Origin: Ananas comosus
Taxonomy: Eukaryota; Streptophyta; Magnoliopsida; Poales; Bromeliaceae
Length of the DNA stretch: 64,000 nucleotides
Direction of reading: 5' to 3'
NCBI RefSeq assembly: GCF_001540865.1
Contig: NC_033631.1
Location: forward strand, 9,617,133-9,681,132
In this document: positions 34,261 through 47,932 of the stretch, piece after piece
How the letters are laid out: each line of letters opens with the position of its first letter
Numbering within the stretch: position 1 is the first letter of the stretch
The notes under the pieces: generated by a model
What the model was told of the DNA's origin: nothing
The model's input: the letters and a program-made list of their open reading frames with translations, nothing else
Databases searched by the model: none
Made by a program: the position numbers and the translations under genes

Positions 34261-34274
34261 CGGGCAACTAGGAG

Positions 34275-34440
34275 GAACGCGCGGCGCCGGCGCCGGCGCC
34301 GGTTGCGCCAACGCGGCGATGGTCGGGCTCGAGGTCGGCGCGGGGGAGGTCGATGAGGAAGTAGAGCTTCCCCGGCTTGAGCGGGGCGTGGGGGTAGAGC
34401 GGTCTGGCTCCGTGGCGAGGCCGGAAGTCGCCGTGCGCGC
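34275..34440 (-). pseudogene. PADRE/DUF4228-like fragment, copy 2
   Basis: A second minus-strand frame reads HAPLKPGKLYFLIDLPRADL followed by an Ala/Gly-rich run and a stop. It is a direct repeat of copy 1 at DNA level. The upstream part is lost in a purine-rich simple repeat (34445-34530). Either a remnant of a tandem pair or a gene fragment carried by a transposon. Confidence 0.45.
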
Positions 34441-34649
34441 TCCGTGCTCTTACAGGAAGAAAAAGAAGAAAAGAAGAAGAAAAAGAAAAAGAGAAAAAAA
34501 ATTGCTCCTGCAGGAAGAAGAAGAAGAAGAGCCCGCCGCTCCGGCCGTCGCTTTTTTTTTTTCGGCGAAAAAAAAAGAAGAATGAGAGAACGAAGAGAAG
34601 AGAGAAAAAGGAAAGAGAAAAAGTAATAAGGATATTTTGGTCAGTTTGC

Positions 34650-34738
34650 TGAAAAAGCGGACCGAATTTGCAAAAACGAAAAAGGTGGTCCGGTTTTGCA
34701 AAAGCCCAAAATAAGTGAATTTTTTATGCAAATTGGCC
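34650..34738 (+). repeat. Right copy of the flanking direct repeat
   Basis: AAAAAGCGGACCGAATTTGC ... GGTGGTCCGGTTTTGCAAA ... AAATTGGCCA, the partner of 33645-33731. Confidence 0.7.
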
Positions 34739-35650
34739 ATTTTATATCCCTGCTATTTTTGTCAATTATATAAAACCTCTTTTCCCACTCCATCGCCGTT
34801 ATTGTTAAGATTGATGATAAATTTAATTTTTACTATTTTTGTTTTTGTACACGTAATTGATCTGCTTTTAGATGAATTAGTTATGAAAAAAATTCTAAAA
34901 ATAAGATGGCTATGATGTTTAGAGTACAATTTCTCTTCCTTTTCCTTACTTTTTTTTTTCCTTCTTTAACTGTTGTCTAAAAAGAACAATATCTTTGTTA
35001 CGATTAACAAAAAATAAAAGAGAAATTCTAACAGCAAAAATAAATTTAAAAATACGCAAAAATACAAATAGAAAAAATTAACTGAGTGAATGGGTACCGA
35101 TGCCCATTTCAATCCATCCCTTTTTCTTCTTATATTTAGCATTGCCAATTACTCCCGATTTCAACTTGGATTAACACAAATAGCAGTGTTAATAGATATT
35201 GATCTCTAAAATTTTATCTAAATTCGAATTCGAATAGGACGATTTTTTTTTCGATACTAAATGAATATAATCTCATATATGAATATAAAAAATAAAAACA
35301 CTATAAATTTAAATTTAGATATGAATTTTGACTTTACCTGCTCAATTGATTTTATATTAATATATATATATGTATTTAATTTTGTATTTAAATTTATATT
35401 TTAAAAATTTAAATTTAATATAATATATTTTAAAATATTGTAAAGAAAAAAAAATAATTATTTCCGGTTTGTATTTATATTCAGTTTCAAATTTTTCTGA
35501 TCAGAATCAGATTTAGATGTATATTTTTAAAATCTATCGAATTTAGTTTCGAATTCAAATTTTGAATTTCATAAACAGATTCGGTTGCTCATTTTTAAAA
35601 GTTTGCCCCGAATCTGATCTCGCGACGTGTCAGGACACAAGACAAAAATT
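34739..35650. other. AT-rich DNA upstream of the sugar transporter
   Basis: No coding signal. The promoter of the transporter should lie in the last few hundred bases before 36007. Confidence 0.45.
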
Positions 35651-35699
35651 TATAAAACTAGTTATTATTAAAAAAAATAAAAAAAATTATAATAATATA

Positions 35700-35917
35700 A
35701 TATGGGTTGTCCAGCTCATCGGTCAGACAGATGGCCCTCGTGAGACACACCTCACCTCCGGGTCCGGGTCCCTTTTTTTTTTTTTTTTTTTTTTTCACAT
35801 CCGTATACAGCACCGTCTCTCCCCCTCCTCCCATCCTATCCCGCAATTGCTCCAATTATTGTGTTTTGTTAAATAGGGAGAAGTCAGAAGAAACATAATA
35901 TATAGGCAACAAAAATT

Positions 35918-35951
<34 letters not shown>

Positions 35952-36006
35952 TACTTAGAGCGAAGAAGAAGAAGGATAGTTGTTGGAAAGAGAGAGGGGT
36001 GGAAAG
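35700..36006 (+). promoter_or_regulatory. Promoter and 5' leader of the sugar transporter
   Basis: Contains a T tract (35771-35795), a pyrimidine-rich patch, a weak TATA-like TTAAATAGGG (35869-35878), and an (AG)n run (about 35920-35948) that ends 58 bases before the ATG. The transcription start is not fixed by sequence alone. Confidence 0.4.
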
Positions 36007-39000
36007 ATGAGCTTCAGGGAGGAGAGCGGGAGCGAGGACGGGGGTCGGTCGGAGCTGAAGAAGCCGTTCCTGCACACGGGCAGCTGGTATCGGATGGGGA
36101 TGGGGTCGCGGCAGTCGAGCCTGATGGAGAAGATGGGCTCCTCCGCCTCCGTCATCCGCGACTCCTCCATCTCCGCCTTCCTCTGCACCCTCATCGTCGC
36201 CCTCGGCCCCATCCAGTTCGGCTTCACCGCCGGCTTCTCCTCCCCCACCCAGGAATCCATCATCTCCGACCTCTCCCTCTCCCTCTCCGAGGTCCCTACC
36301 CTCCTCCGTTCCTGTTCCTGTTCCTGCACGATGATTATACTTCATAGTGAATCGAATTTCGTTTCATTGCTTCTTTCGTAATCTCTTACTTGGGATTTGG
36401 AGCTGAATGGATCTCTGATCTCGGCTGTGTTTGCAGTTCTCGCTCTTCGGATCGCTCTCGAACGTCGGCGCCATGGTCGGGGCCATCGCGAGCGGGCAGA
36501 TCGCCGAGTACATCGGGCGGAAAGGAGTAAGAAACGATGATTGAAATGGTGTTTCTCTTTTTGTAGCTAGCTAGCATGAGATGATGGTGGTGCCTGTGTT
36601 TTTTCTTTTTTCTTTTTTTTTTTTGTGTATAGTCGTTGATGATTGCGTCGATTCCCAACATCATCGGTTGGCTCGCAATCTCCTTCGCGAAAGTAAGCAA
36701 GCTGATCATGATGTTCCCTTTTTTTCTTTCCCATATCACAGGAAATTGCTCTTATATGTCTCGATTTCGTGCTTAATTTGTGCAGGACTATTCGTTTTTG
36801 TATATGGGTCGGTTGCTAGAAGGGTTTGGAGTTGGCGTTATATCATATACGGTTCGTTGCAATTCTTCGAAGCCTTATTTGTAGATGGATCTTTATACAG
36901 ACTTTTTTCGTTCTATTCTCTGATGCGCCTGAGCTATGCTATTAGGTACCTGTGTATATAGCGGAGATAGCTCCTCAGAACATGAGAGGAGCGCTCGGTT
37001 CAGTGAATCAGGTTCGCTCATGTTTCTCATCGTCTCATCATTATTTATTCTTATTATGAATGATGGAGATAACCGCAGATTGGCTTTGTGTTGTTTCTCA
37101 TGTTTGTAGCTATCGGTCACGATTGGTATCATGTTTGCTTACCTGTTGGGCATGTTTGTTCCGTGGAGATTGCTCGCGGTGATAGGTAAGGTTGAAAATT
37201 TCTCAGTAGCTTGTCCAGTCATTGATGAAAAGATGATAATTTTTTTGTACACAACTACACGAGTATGTGATAAGCTGATAAGATGAATTTCGGGCGTCCA
37301 TTTGCGAAAAGAAATTAATGCTCATGTTATCTTGCCAGTGGATCATAAAACCGCTGAAATAGCAAGTTTTATTTGTGTGAAATTACTGATCAATGGTCTT
37401 AACAACATGGCTTGCAGGAATATTACCCTGTACAGTTTTGATTCCCGGTCTGTTTTTCATCCCAGAGTCTCCCAGGTGGCTGGTAAGATTCATGATGTAT
37501 AATCTAATTTAATAATGCTAAAAGCTCTTTTTAATCATTTTCTTTCCTTCTTTGTTCAGGCTAAGATGGGAATGATGGAAGATTTTGAGTCTTCCTTACA
37601 AGTTTTGAGAGGATTTGATACCGATATTACTGCAGAAGCGAACGAAATAAAGGTCGAATTATCTTCTTGAAATAGCTTAAATTTTTGGAACATTTTTATC
37701 AAACCTAGCTAGAGTGACTTTCAAACCTACTTTAAAAAAAAAAAAAAAAAAACAAGAAACCTAAAAAACTAGCTAATGAATCATCTCACTTTGTACAGAG
37801 AGCAGTAGCATCGTCAAGGAGAAGGACTACGATCAGATTTGCAGACCTCAAACAAAAAAGATATAGTGTTCCTCTCATGGTTCGTTGCCTGCTGGGTCAT
37901 TTTTCTTCCTTATGTTTCTTGTACTTGTAAACTGATAGTTTTACTATTCTAATGTTGAATGCTTTGGCCTTCTTACTGTTCAGATAGGAATCGGCCTGCT
38001 TGTTCTGCAGCAGCTAAGTGGAATCAATGGCATCCTTTTTTATGCCGGCAGCATTTTTAAAGCTGCAGGTAAGTTTTGCTGTATTAAATTTCTCTCTGGC
38101 TTAATTTCATCAATCTAATAACACTAAGCGACAATTTATGTGAATATTGTTGAGCAAAGTGCCATACAATATGGTAATTTTTAGGCTTTAACAATAATTT
38201 ACTTACTTTTGCTGATGGTTGTCTTTATTAACTTATTAAGCTAACTCATTTTCTGGAGAAATGATCCTTTGTAATGTAGGTTCCGCCATGAATTAACTTA
38301 GGATTCATATCTCGATATAAGGCCTGTAGGCCATAATATTAGGTCGGTTGAATTTATTGCCATATTGGGCTTATAGTTGTTACATGCTAAGCCATCTATT
38401 TTGTTGGATATGCAACCTTTCTGCTGTTGGACTTACTACTCTCATTAAACAATTTTTACTTTGCGATAAAATTGCTTGGGGGGCGACCAGCGTGACTGTT
38501 TAACGTGCAAGAGAAAAGCAGATGAAAAACACTAGTCTGCAACTTTTTACCTTTTTTATGAGCTAACTTCTAAGTGGCATGAAATTCTACATTGTATATA
38601 CTATAGATGTATATTTATTAATGTGTTATAAACGCAACTGCTCTGGTTTGGTTAACCCACTTTTTAAAATCTGACACTGGGAAACCGGAAAACTGGTTTC
38701 CTGAAATCTATACCGGACCTGAACTGATTTTGAAAACTGCTTTTTTGCAGTCCGGTTTATTTGCTATGTGTTTTTTTCAGTTCAGATGAAGTCTCGTACC
38801 AGCTGGTAATATTGATCTCAGAGACGCATTGAGCAAACCAGCTGTAATAATGGTGTTATTTACAGGTTTTAGTTCATATTTGATGAATTTAAATAGGAGG
38901 ATAATACTCATACTTAGGACAACCTACTTTGTCTCCTAAAAAGAAGAACCAATGATGCTCTGAGACCTAATATGATTATAACCAATTATCATGGTAAAAG

Positions 39001-39254
39001 GAATTACACAGCAGTGAGGCCTTGTAAGTGATTCTAAACCTTAATTTTCATCTATAGTTACAAACAAATCAACATATGTAAAGTCTAATTGCTGAGAAAA
39101 AAGGCTGCATGCATCATTTTTAATCACCGCGATTTCAGTAGTTTTCTCGAACTATAATCAGGCTGACATTGACTAGTAATAAAAAGTAGTAAGCTGATTG
39201 ATGTAGCTTTTATGATCATCTAAATAATTTCAACTATTTGAGCATCTTCATCAG

Positions 39255-39304
<50 letters not shown>

Positions 39305-42300
39305 TTGTGGGGGTCTGCTGTTGGGGTTTTGGGGCGGGGGAGGGGCTCAACTTACTGCATGTTGCTCACATATCTTGTCACCACTACTTGCAAGGGTATT
39401 ACTACGAAGAAGAGTGGGCGGACTTATAAACTAGGATGGCAATCTAATAAAAAAAATGCAGAAATTTGTTTTAATAGATAAGCTTATATATAAAAGAGTT
39501 AATACGAAACCTTCATATGATTCAAAATTGATATGAAATTGCTTCCATCTAGATTGATCTTTTTGAATGGCTTTTCTCATTTTCATCCAAAGTGGGCTTA
39601 AGACGACGAGAGATTCCTATACCTAAGGTTGCAACCAGCCTTGCTATAATTTTGATATTTTATTTTCAAGTCCTGACATCTATTATCGTTTGGTTATATA
39701 ATACCTTTGTACATCATGTACTGTTTTTCCTTGGTCAAAGGTTGTCAAGGATCTAAGTGCTGTGGCATGGGGTCATGCCGAAAACTTGCCGGCACGGTAC
39801 GGCAAGGTGCATGTTGGGCCGTGCCGATGCGTGCCGGTCACAAAAAAATTCATATGTGCTGACATATAATAGCATGAATGCCATGAAATATTTATTTTCT
39901 TTAGCAACAAAATGTTCTAACTGTTTATTATGTATTTTTATCTAATATTTTGAACTTTATTGAGAAAATTACTTACTAATTTAAAAAATAAAGAGTTTTG
40001 AGCTGTACCATTAGCATGGGGCTGTATCATGCCGATATCTTGTTGGCATGATACGGCACGGTAGATACGGCCCATGCCGATGGACGCTTAAATCCTTGAA
40101 GGTGGTCTAATCGTCTTTATGCTTTGAATGACGACTATCAGTGTGTCAACCGAGATTTGAGAGGTAATGCATAAAGCTGCTTCTCAATTTTGACTTCTTT
40201 CAAAATATCTTGAACAGGACTTACAAACAGTGATTTAGCGACTTGTGGTCTTGGTGCTATTCAGGTAATAAAATCTTTCTTGACATCCCATCTAAAATAC
40301 TCATCAAAGAGTTTGAATGTGCCGATCTTTGATCATTATCCCTTCAAAAATTCTATGTTACCTTAATATTATCCAGGTTGTTGCAACTGGAATTACAACT
40401 TGGTTGCTCGATAAAGCTGGTCGACGAATTCTTCTCATGGTTAGACCTGACAAAACCTTTTTCCCCTGCTCCATGCGTCTGTTCGTTAACTACTAGCAGA
40501 GAATTTAAACATTGAACTTCTTATCTTCAGGTCTCTACTGCTGGAATGACCTTAAGTCTTCTCGTTGTTGCTGTTGTATTTTTCTTGAAGGTCAGCCTGG
40601 AATTATGCTTATGAGCATGTTCATTTTCATTGCTGATATTTGTACTTTTATATGTATAGTAGAGCATATGCTTAATATCTGGTAATGATACAAATTAATC
40701 CCAAAAGTGAATTATTGATTATTCTATACAATTTTCTCTTATTTAAGGTTCTATAATGGTTTTGTCATGCTTTTGTATTTAATTGGAAACAGGGCACACA
40801 GTCTGAAGATTCTGACTTATACTTTATACTAAGCATACTGTCACTGGTTGCACTTGTGGTATGATTTTTATTTTATGTTATCTTCCTGCAATTTTCTTTC
40901 AAGTAATATTTCCTTTAATCATCCATGTGCTTATGTTCTTCAGGCTTATGTGATTTCATTTTCTCTTGGGTTGGGAGCCATTCCATGGATCATAATGTCT
41001 GAGGTATGTAGGATTCTTCTCATTAAATTAACATGGTTAAGTAGGATAGGACGGCAGAAACAGTATATTAAGGTACCATATTTTTACTGAAATTTATTTT
41101 TGTGCTAACTTTGAGTTGTTTAGTGCCCTTTAGAAACAAAAGATGTTTCTTATTTCTTCTCTTTTTGTCCTTCTATCGCGATGCCTTTCTGTTTAATATT
41201 TAGTATGAGATATTTCATGAACATTTTGGTCCTTTGGTCTTCTAATTCCTAACATATTTGTTGTGTCTGCCCTGTGATAATTTTCTTTCGATTTTAATTA
41301 AACTTATACTCAAGCTGCATGAATTAGAACTTTTATCAGTTGATACTCCTTTTTAGAGCAATGATATAGCTTTCCACCGTACTTCAGATTTTACCTGGTA
41401 TCTTAACCTTTATTGCATTGACACTTTCTTAGATTTAGACCTTATTTAAATGCCAAAATAAGTTATCATTTAGTATGATGATTTCCTTGCATAATTGGAA
41501 AGTAAGAGTTTATTTTTTTCTCCTTGAAAGGTCTTAGCATTCATAATTTGGTAGGATAGTATATTTCGCCCATAAGGTGATTTATCTTAACATGACTTAA
41601 AGGTTGAATGCATTCTAGATATTTTATCACACTCTTAGCTTCCAATCACAATAGAGTATCCTCATACTGAATAATATATCACTGGATAATTTATTCCAAC
41701 ATCCAAACAAGACATTTAATTTATTTATCATGTAATTTATTGCTAAATTTTTATTGATAGTTCTAACAATTTTTCTTAAAAAAATTAATAAAAAAATAAA
41801 ATTTAAAATAATTTAAAAAAATTATTTATTTCTAGTCTCTAGCAGGTATAGTTACATTTTATATATAAAAAAACTTACCAGTATATTAATTGATGAGTAT
41901 AATAAGCTATATATAGCAAATATTTATAATTATTTGACTAAAATTTTCAAAATAATATTATAAGAGTTTGTTTGAATAAAAAAACTAAAATAAGTTCGTG
42001 TCAAAACGTACCAGTAGTAGGTCATACGTATTCATCGGCACGCAAGTGTATCACGTGTTGGCACGGAAACGTGCCTGTGCCATATCGTGCTAGGCAGGGA
42101 GCGGCATGCCCTCGTGCCATGGCACTTTAATTCTTGGTCTCAGGTGAAAACCCTTATTCAGCTTATTTAATCCACAAAAAATATCTAGTAACTAGAGAGA
42201 TGAATTGATAAGTGTGATACGAGGTCATTAAGTAACTTGGGTTGTTTTCAGTGATTTCAAGTGAGAGGGCTTTAATTATGTGAATCAAGAATTGAATTAG

Positions 42301-43164
42301 TCAACGAATGCATGACGAACTTGTTTGGTGTTAGTTCCCTATGGTCATGAATACAGTTGGGATGAACTGGAAGTAGCTCAAAATAAACACCATGTCAGAG
42401 AGTAGCGTCTTATGATATGCTGCAAAAATTGTAGAATCACTCTGATAATAGTTTTATGTTTTGAAGTCAGTTGCTCTCATTTGAACCATATTATCACCTT
42501 ATTGATTTTCCCTTTTGGTACATGCTAAATAGATATTATGCAGTTTACCTATAAACATGGGCCCTGCATTTGGGATAAGTAATTCTATGCGGACATGTTT
42601 GAAATTAGATAAAGTTAGGAGAGATTTTCATCAGAAGATCAGCCAGATAAATAAAGCTTTGAATGTTATATAATTATGATTTGTTAATGAATTTAGAGAT
42701 AAAAAGATAAGGAAAAAGTTATTTTGCAATGAATAATTTCATAATTTCTAAAATTATGAATAATTCATAAGCTGTTATTATTTTGCAAACTAGCTAGTAA
42801 CCGAGCCAACCAAAAGTTCCTGAATTACTCATGAATTTGCAGACAAGTTGCAATATGTGGGCTCATCTGGCCAAAAAGTGCATTTGAATCTTCTAGTTGC
42901 CGGTGGCAGCAAGTTCTAATTCAAACCAAATAAACTGATACAGCTCTGCCATACTGGCACTCTCTTAGACCAAATTACCAGATTCAGAAATGTCATTCAA
43001 ATTTGTTTTGTTAAGCTGCTTGGGGTCCTAACTTATTATGTCTTATTCCAGATACTTCCTGTCAATATTAAGAGTCTTGCTGGTAGTGTAGCAACCCTTG
43101 CCAACTGGCTGACTTCATGGCTTATTACAATGACTGCAACCTTGATGTTGAACTGGAGCACTGG

Positions 43165-43209
<45 letters not shown>

Positions 43210-43741
43210 GGTGTTGCGTAGAAAAAAAAAGGACAGAAAGTAACCCATCCTCGACTTCCCTGAACATTAGCCCATTTACATATCGCCATTAGAACTTTAA
43301 AAAGCTAAAATAAACTACATAAATGTTCTAATTGTTTCATTAAACGCCTTATATCTTCTTAGTTTTTCTTAACAATGTCCAATCACGTGAAAGCCAAACC
43401 AAACGATTCAAAAATCCCTGAATTATCCCCAAATGGGAAACATTGAGTCATTTAACTTTCGTACGATTGAAGATTTTTAACAAAAATAATGTAATTCAGA
43501 GCTATGTGGTGACCAAACCGGCTACAAAGTTCAAGCGGGTCTTGCATATTTTCTCCTTATGTGCGCACACGCGCGCGCGTGCACAGACACTTGGAACCTT
43601 ACATTTTTTTAATTCCTCCTTTTTGCAGGAACATTCACCGCCTATATGATCGTGAGTGTGTTCACTCTAGTGTTTGTGATCCTATGGGTGCCGGAGACGA
43701 AGGGAAGAACGCTTGAGGAAATTCAATGGTCTTTCAGATGA
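36007..43741 (+). CDS. ERDL6: ERD6-like monosaccharide transporter (ERDL6 type)
   Basis: The family is proton-coupled sugar transporters of the major facilitator superfamily; the ERDL6 branch exports glucose from the vacuole. Seventeen exons, all GT-AG and in phase, give 496 residues: 36007-36291, 36437-36526, 36633-36692, 36786-36851, 36946-37011, 37110-37185, 37418-37482, 37560-37652, 37799-37879, 37984-38068, 40218-40264, 40377-40439, 40531-40590, 40793-40858, 40944-41003, 43052-43166, 43629-43741. Seen in order: a cytosolic start with [18 protein letters not shown] after the second membrane segment, [17 protein letters not shown] after segment 6, [12 protein letters not shown] in segment 7, DKAGRRIL, and [10 protein letters not shown] at the end. 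Twelve membrane segments are expected. Introns 10 (2.1 kb) and 15 (2.0 kb) hold repeat DNA; intron 16 begins with a CT microsatellite. AATAAA lies about 305 bases after the stop. Confidence 0.93.
39257..39301. repeat. (CT)n microsatellite in transporter intron 10
   Basis: About 22 CT units within the 38069-40217 intron. Confidence 0.95.
39737..40100. repeat. Dispersed repeat with GGCACGG motifs, intron 10 copy
   Basis: GC-rich ends (TGCCGGCACGGTACGGC; GATACGGCACGGTAGATACGG) surround an AT-rich core. The core and one end match, inverted, the repeat at 63165-63390, and the GC part resembles 41995-42145 in intron 15. Confidence 0.65.
41995..42145. repeat. Dispersed repeat with GGCACGG motifs, intron 15 copy
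   Basis: GTGTTGGCACGGAAACGTGCC, CATATCGTGCTAGGC and CCTCGTGCCATGGCACTT match the GC-rich ends of the intron 10 repeat. Confidence 0.55.
43167..43208. repeat. (CT)n microsatellite at the intron 16 donor
   Basis: The intron starts GTCTCTCTC and continues for about 20 CT units, so the donor lacks the usual GTAAGT context. Confidence 0.9.
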
Positions 43742-44113
43742 GTCCCCGAAGACTCAATCTACAGTTCTACCTTGCAATTCCTTGAAATGAATTCATATCA
43801 TACTCGATCTGCAAGCAAGATCAAATCTCTCCAAATTTCAACCCTACAAACCCTAGTTCGCAAGGCCGAATCAAATCATCCTTGAATTCACTCTGCCTCA
43901 ATTTGTTGTTGTTGTTATTATTGTTGTTGTTGTATTTATACAACCGTGTTGTTGTATGAGCACCAGCCAAGGAAAGTTGATTCATCAGTGAAGGATTAAG
44001 TGTAACTTATATTTTTTTCACTTTAAATGCCGATACATCGAGATAAATAAAATGTATCGGGAAAACACAATTGATTTGAATAGTAATAACAAATATCGTG
44101 AGATTCAATCATT
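43742..44113. other. Shared 3' region of two convergent genes
   Basis: 372 bases between the transporter stop and the hydrolase A stop. A GTT-rich microsatellite spans 43908-43944. AATAAA at 44046-44051 fits the plus-strand gene. The two transcripts may overlap at their 3' ends. The same block is copied beside hydrolase B (55125-55377). Confidence 0.6.
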
Positions 44114-45097
44114 TCATTTCTGCGAAGGTTCATTGTGGAGTTGTGCCAGAAACTCCTTGAGGTGACGGTTGTAGACGCACGGCCGCTCCAGGTGAGCAAG
44201 GTGGCCTGCTTTCTTTATGGCTTGCAGTGTGGTGTTCTCACCCAGTTGCCTGTTGTAAATTAAAAATAACAAGAGTGAATGTGGAGCTTCAACAAGCTGA
44301 TTCTGGCAGGTGCAGGAGGATTACATATGCATGTCTTTAATGCTAAATTTCGAAATAAACCTCTCAACTATGTTTCCTTTTCTGTAATTCTATCAACTGT
44401 TGATTCTTTTCATTTATGTTATTCTTATCAATTAAATTCCAAATTTTGTTAAATTTGATGATAGAATTGTTAAACATAATTATTCAGAATAGGTGATAGA
44501 ATTGTGGATGTCATTAACTGCTAATGATTGATTGCTACCCCAATTTTGGAAAAATGACTTACAGAAAAAAAAAAAAAAAAGTTCAGGGGTCTGTTTCAAA
44601 AAGGGCCTGTAGTTTGGAGGGTTTTTGTATATTTTTTTAATCCAATTTTGTAAGGAATAATTGGTCTCTAGGGAATTAATGATCACATTTGATAGTGATT
44701 GATGCTCCATGTTTTAATCCCTATATTTTTATTATTGTTAACTAGTTCCTTGACAAATTTTGCTTCTGTAATGTGAAAGTTGCACAATGCACCAATAATA
44801 TTATTAGGTTGATATGTTAATGTAGCTACTGCTTAAGACACTTTATCTTTGTCTCATTTTATCATAAGGTGAAACTGTCTAAGTAATTTATTTTGGCCAT
44901 TATTACAGTGTGATCAATTAATAAGCTTAATAAGGGAGTGGAATAATAGAAAGCAATAAGAAACTGCAGTTAAGAAAAGAAAGAAAAATGGTGGTGTTGT
45001 TAACTTACTCTTTCATGTTCTTAGCTAGTCCAATTTTAAATATGCTGTCATTTTCTCCCCACAACAATAGTATCCTCTGCAAAAAAAAAGAAAAAAG

Positions 45098-45154
<57 letters not shown>

Positions 45155-45575
45155 ACTGTGTTAATAACTGAGAGAAAAATACAATGTTATTTTGTTACTT
45201 CAAGGAAGAGATAAGCTGAATCAACTACTTTTCAACAAGTCCTATTGACAAAATAAGAGAAAAATAAGAGAGAGAGAGAGAGAGAGAAAATGAAACATAG
45301 TGACGAAGTTAAACCTCATTAAACACAATCTCCCTAAGAAGTCAAGAGCTAAATCACATAATTTTTAAACATACATGGAAAACCGATCTGTGACCTTTAG
45401 CTTTGTAATCCAGAGCCTGGAGTACCAACCAATTGAGCTAGTCAGTAATGATAATTACATTTATCATATCATCAGTCCACTTGTGTAGATGAATAATGTG
45501 CTATCTATAGGTCTGGAATTTAAAAGTAAGGTATTCAATATTCAGAGTCTAAATTTTCACCTACATAGTACTAAA

Positions 45576-45624
<49 letters not shown>

Positions 45625-47242
45625 CTGGGGCTACTATACACATATGAGTATAGAGCCCTTTGTACTCATAACTTTTTGGCCGTACAGATAAAAAAATGTG
45701 CGGTTGGAATGAAAGTAGTTACGGTTAGATTGATAGTGGGCCCCCTAGGGTTGAGTGGGTGGTTGGTTGAATAGTATAATCTAACGGGTGAAAATGATTA
45801 AAGGGTAGATCAAACGGTAAAAAATTTATGAGTACATTCGCAATTAATTAAGTAATAATTTAAATATCCATATTTGAGATTGTCTCAAATTTGAGTTTGA
45901 TCGTTATCTGCCAATACGAAATTTAGATTTTAAATAATAATTCGTAATTAATTAAGTAATAATTTAAATATCCATATTTGCGTGCCAATACGAAATTTTA
46001 ATGCCAATACGAAATTTAGATTTTAAATAATAATTCGCAATTAATTAAGTAATAATTTAAATATCCATATTTGCGTGCCAATACGAAATTTTAATTTACG
46101 AAATTTGAGTTTGATCGTTATCTGCCAATACGAAATTTATACGAAATTTAGATTTTAAATAATAATTCGCAATTAATTAAGTAATAATTTAAATATCCAT
46201 ATTTGAGTTTGATCGGCTCCATTAGACTTGATTTACATTATTGACAATATTTGAAAATTAAATTTCATAATTTTTCGATATTATTTGGCCAGTGATCAAA
46301 AGGTTTCAAAAATGACAATTTTAACAGCCGATGTGATGCGTTTGTGAATTTAATTGTGTAAAACAATTCAAATCTGATGAAATTTTTGTAGAAATTTTTT
46401 TTTTACTATTTAGAGGAATATCGCTATCTCTAATTTTAAATTCAAGTCTTTTATCATCATTTTTTATGAGATTTTTATTTTCAACCGTTCATTTTTAGAC
46501 TACTCGTTTGATAGGTAAATAATGTCAAAAAATTATAAAATTTAGTTTTCAAATATTTTCAATAGTGTAAATCAAGTCTAACGGAGCCGATCGTTGATTT
46601 TGGAAGCCGCATCATTGAAAACAACTTGATAGCACGGAGGCTTCCGTGCTATCGATAGTATACCAGCCGGACTCTCTCTCTCTCTATATATATATATAGA
46701 GTTGAGCTGGAATGCTATCGATAACAAACGGACTCCGTTTACCACCCATTTGTTTTCGATGATGGAGCCTCCAAATCGATGATCGGCACCGTTGAACATG
46801 ATCTATACCACTTGAAGTATCTAGAAACCAAATTTCAAATTTTTTCGACATCATTGACCTAATTATCAAAGGGTTTCAAAATTTATAATTTTAATGGTAG
46901 ATATGAGGCGTTTTCTCGTTTAATAGTATAAAGCTATCCAAATCAATTAAATTTTGGTTAGAAAATTCTTTAAACTATTTAGAACAAGATCTATACTCTC
47001 GATTTTGATTACAAAATTTCTATTATCATTTTTTAGAGGATATTCATTTTCAGCCGTTCATTTTTATGTCTACTAGATGGACAAGAGAACAATATTGAAA
47101 AAGCATGAAATTTGATTTCTAGATACTTCAAGTGGTATAGATTGATCATGTTCAACGGTGCCGATCGTCGATTTGGAGACTCCATCATCGAAAACAAATG
47201 GGTGGCAACGGAGTTCGTTTGCTACCGATAGTATTCCAGCTC

Positions 47243-47305
<63 letters not shown>

Positions 47306-47841
47306 GAGTTTTGCTAGAATATTATCGGTAGTAAACGGCTCGGTTTACTACCGATTTGTTTTCGATGATAGAGCTTCCAAATTGATGATCGGCACCGTTA
47401 AACATGATCTAAACTATTTAAACTTTTTGGAAATCAAATTTCACATATTTTCGATATTATTCTCTTGTCCATCAAGTGAACAGAAAAATGAAAGGCTGAA
47501 AATGAATATATTTCAAAAAGTGATGATACAATTTTTATATTTGAGATCTAGAGTCTAGATCTTATTTTAAATAGTTTAAAAAAATTTAACAAAAATTTAA
47601 TTGATTTGAACTCTTCTATACCGTTAAATGAGCAAACGCACCATATCGGCCATTAAAATTATAGATTTTGCGACCCTTTGATCGTTCAGTTAGTAATGCC
47701 AAAAAATTATGAAATTTGATTTCTAGATAATTTAAATAGTGTAAATCATGTTCAACGGTGCCGATCGTCGATTTGGAAGCTCTATCATAAAAAAATAAAT
47801 CGGTAGTAAACCGAGCAGTTTACTACCGATGATAGCCCAGT

Positions 47842-47932
<91 letters not shown>

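Noticed and set aside
34226..34585. Plus-strand frame of 119 codons
   Set aside because: Antisense of the PADRE-like fragments continuing into a simple purine repeat.
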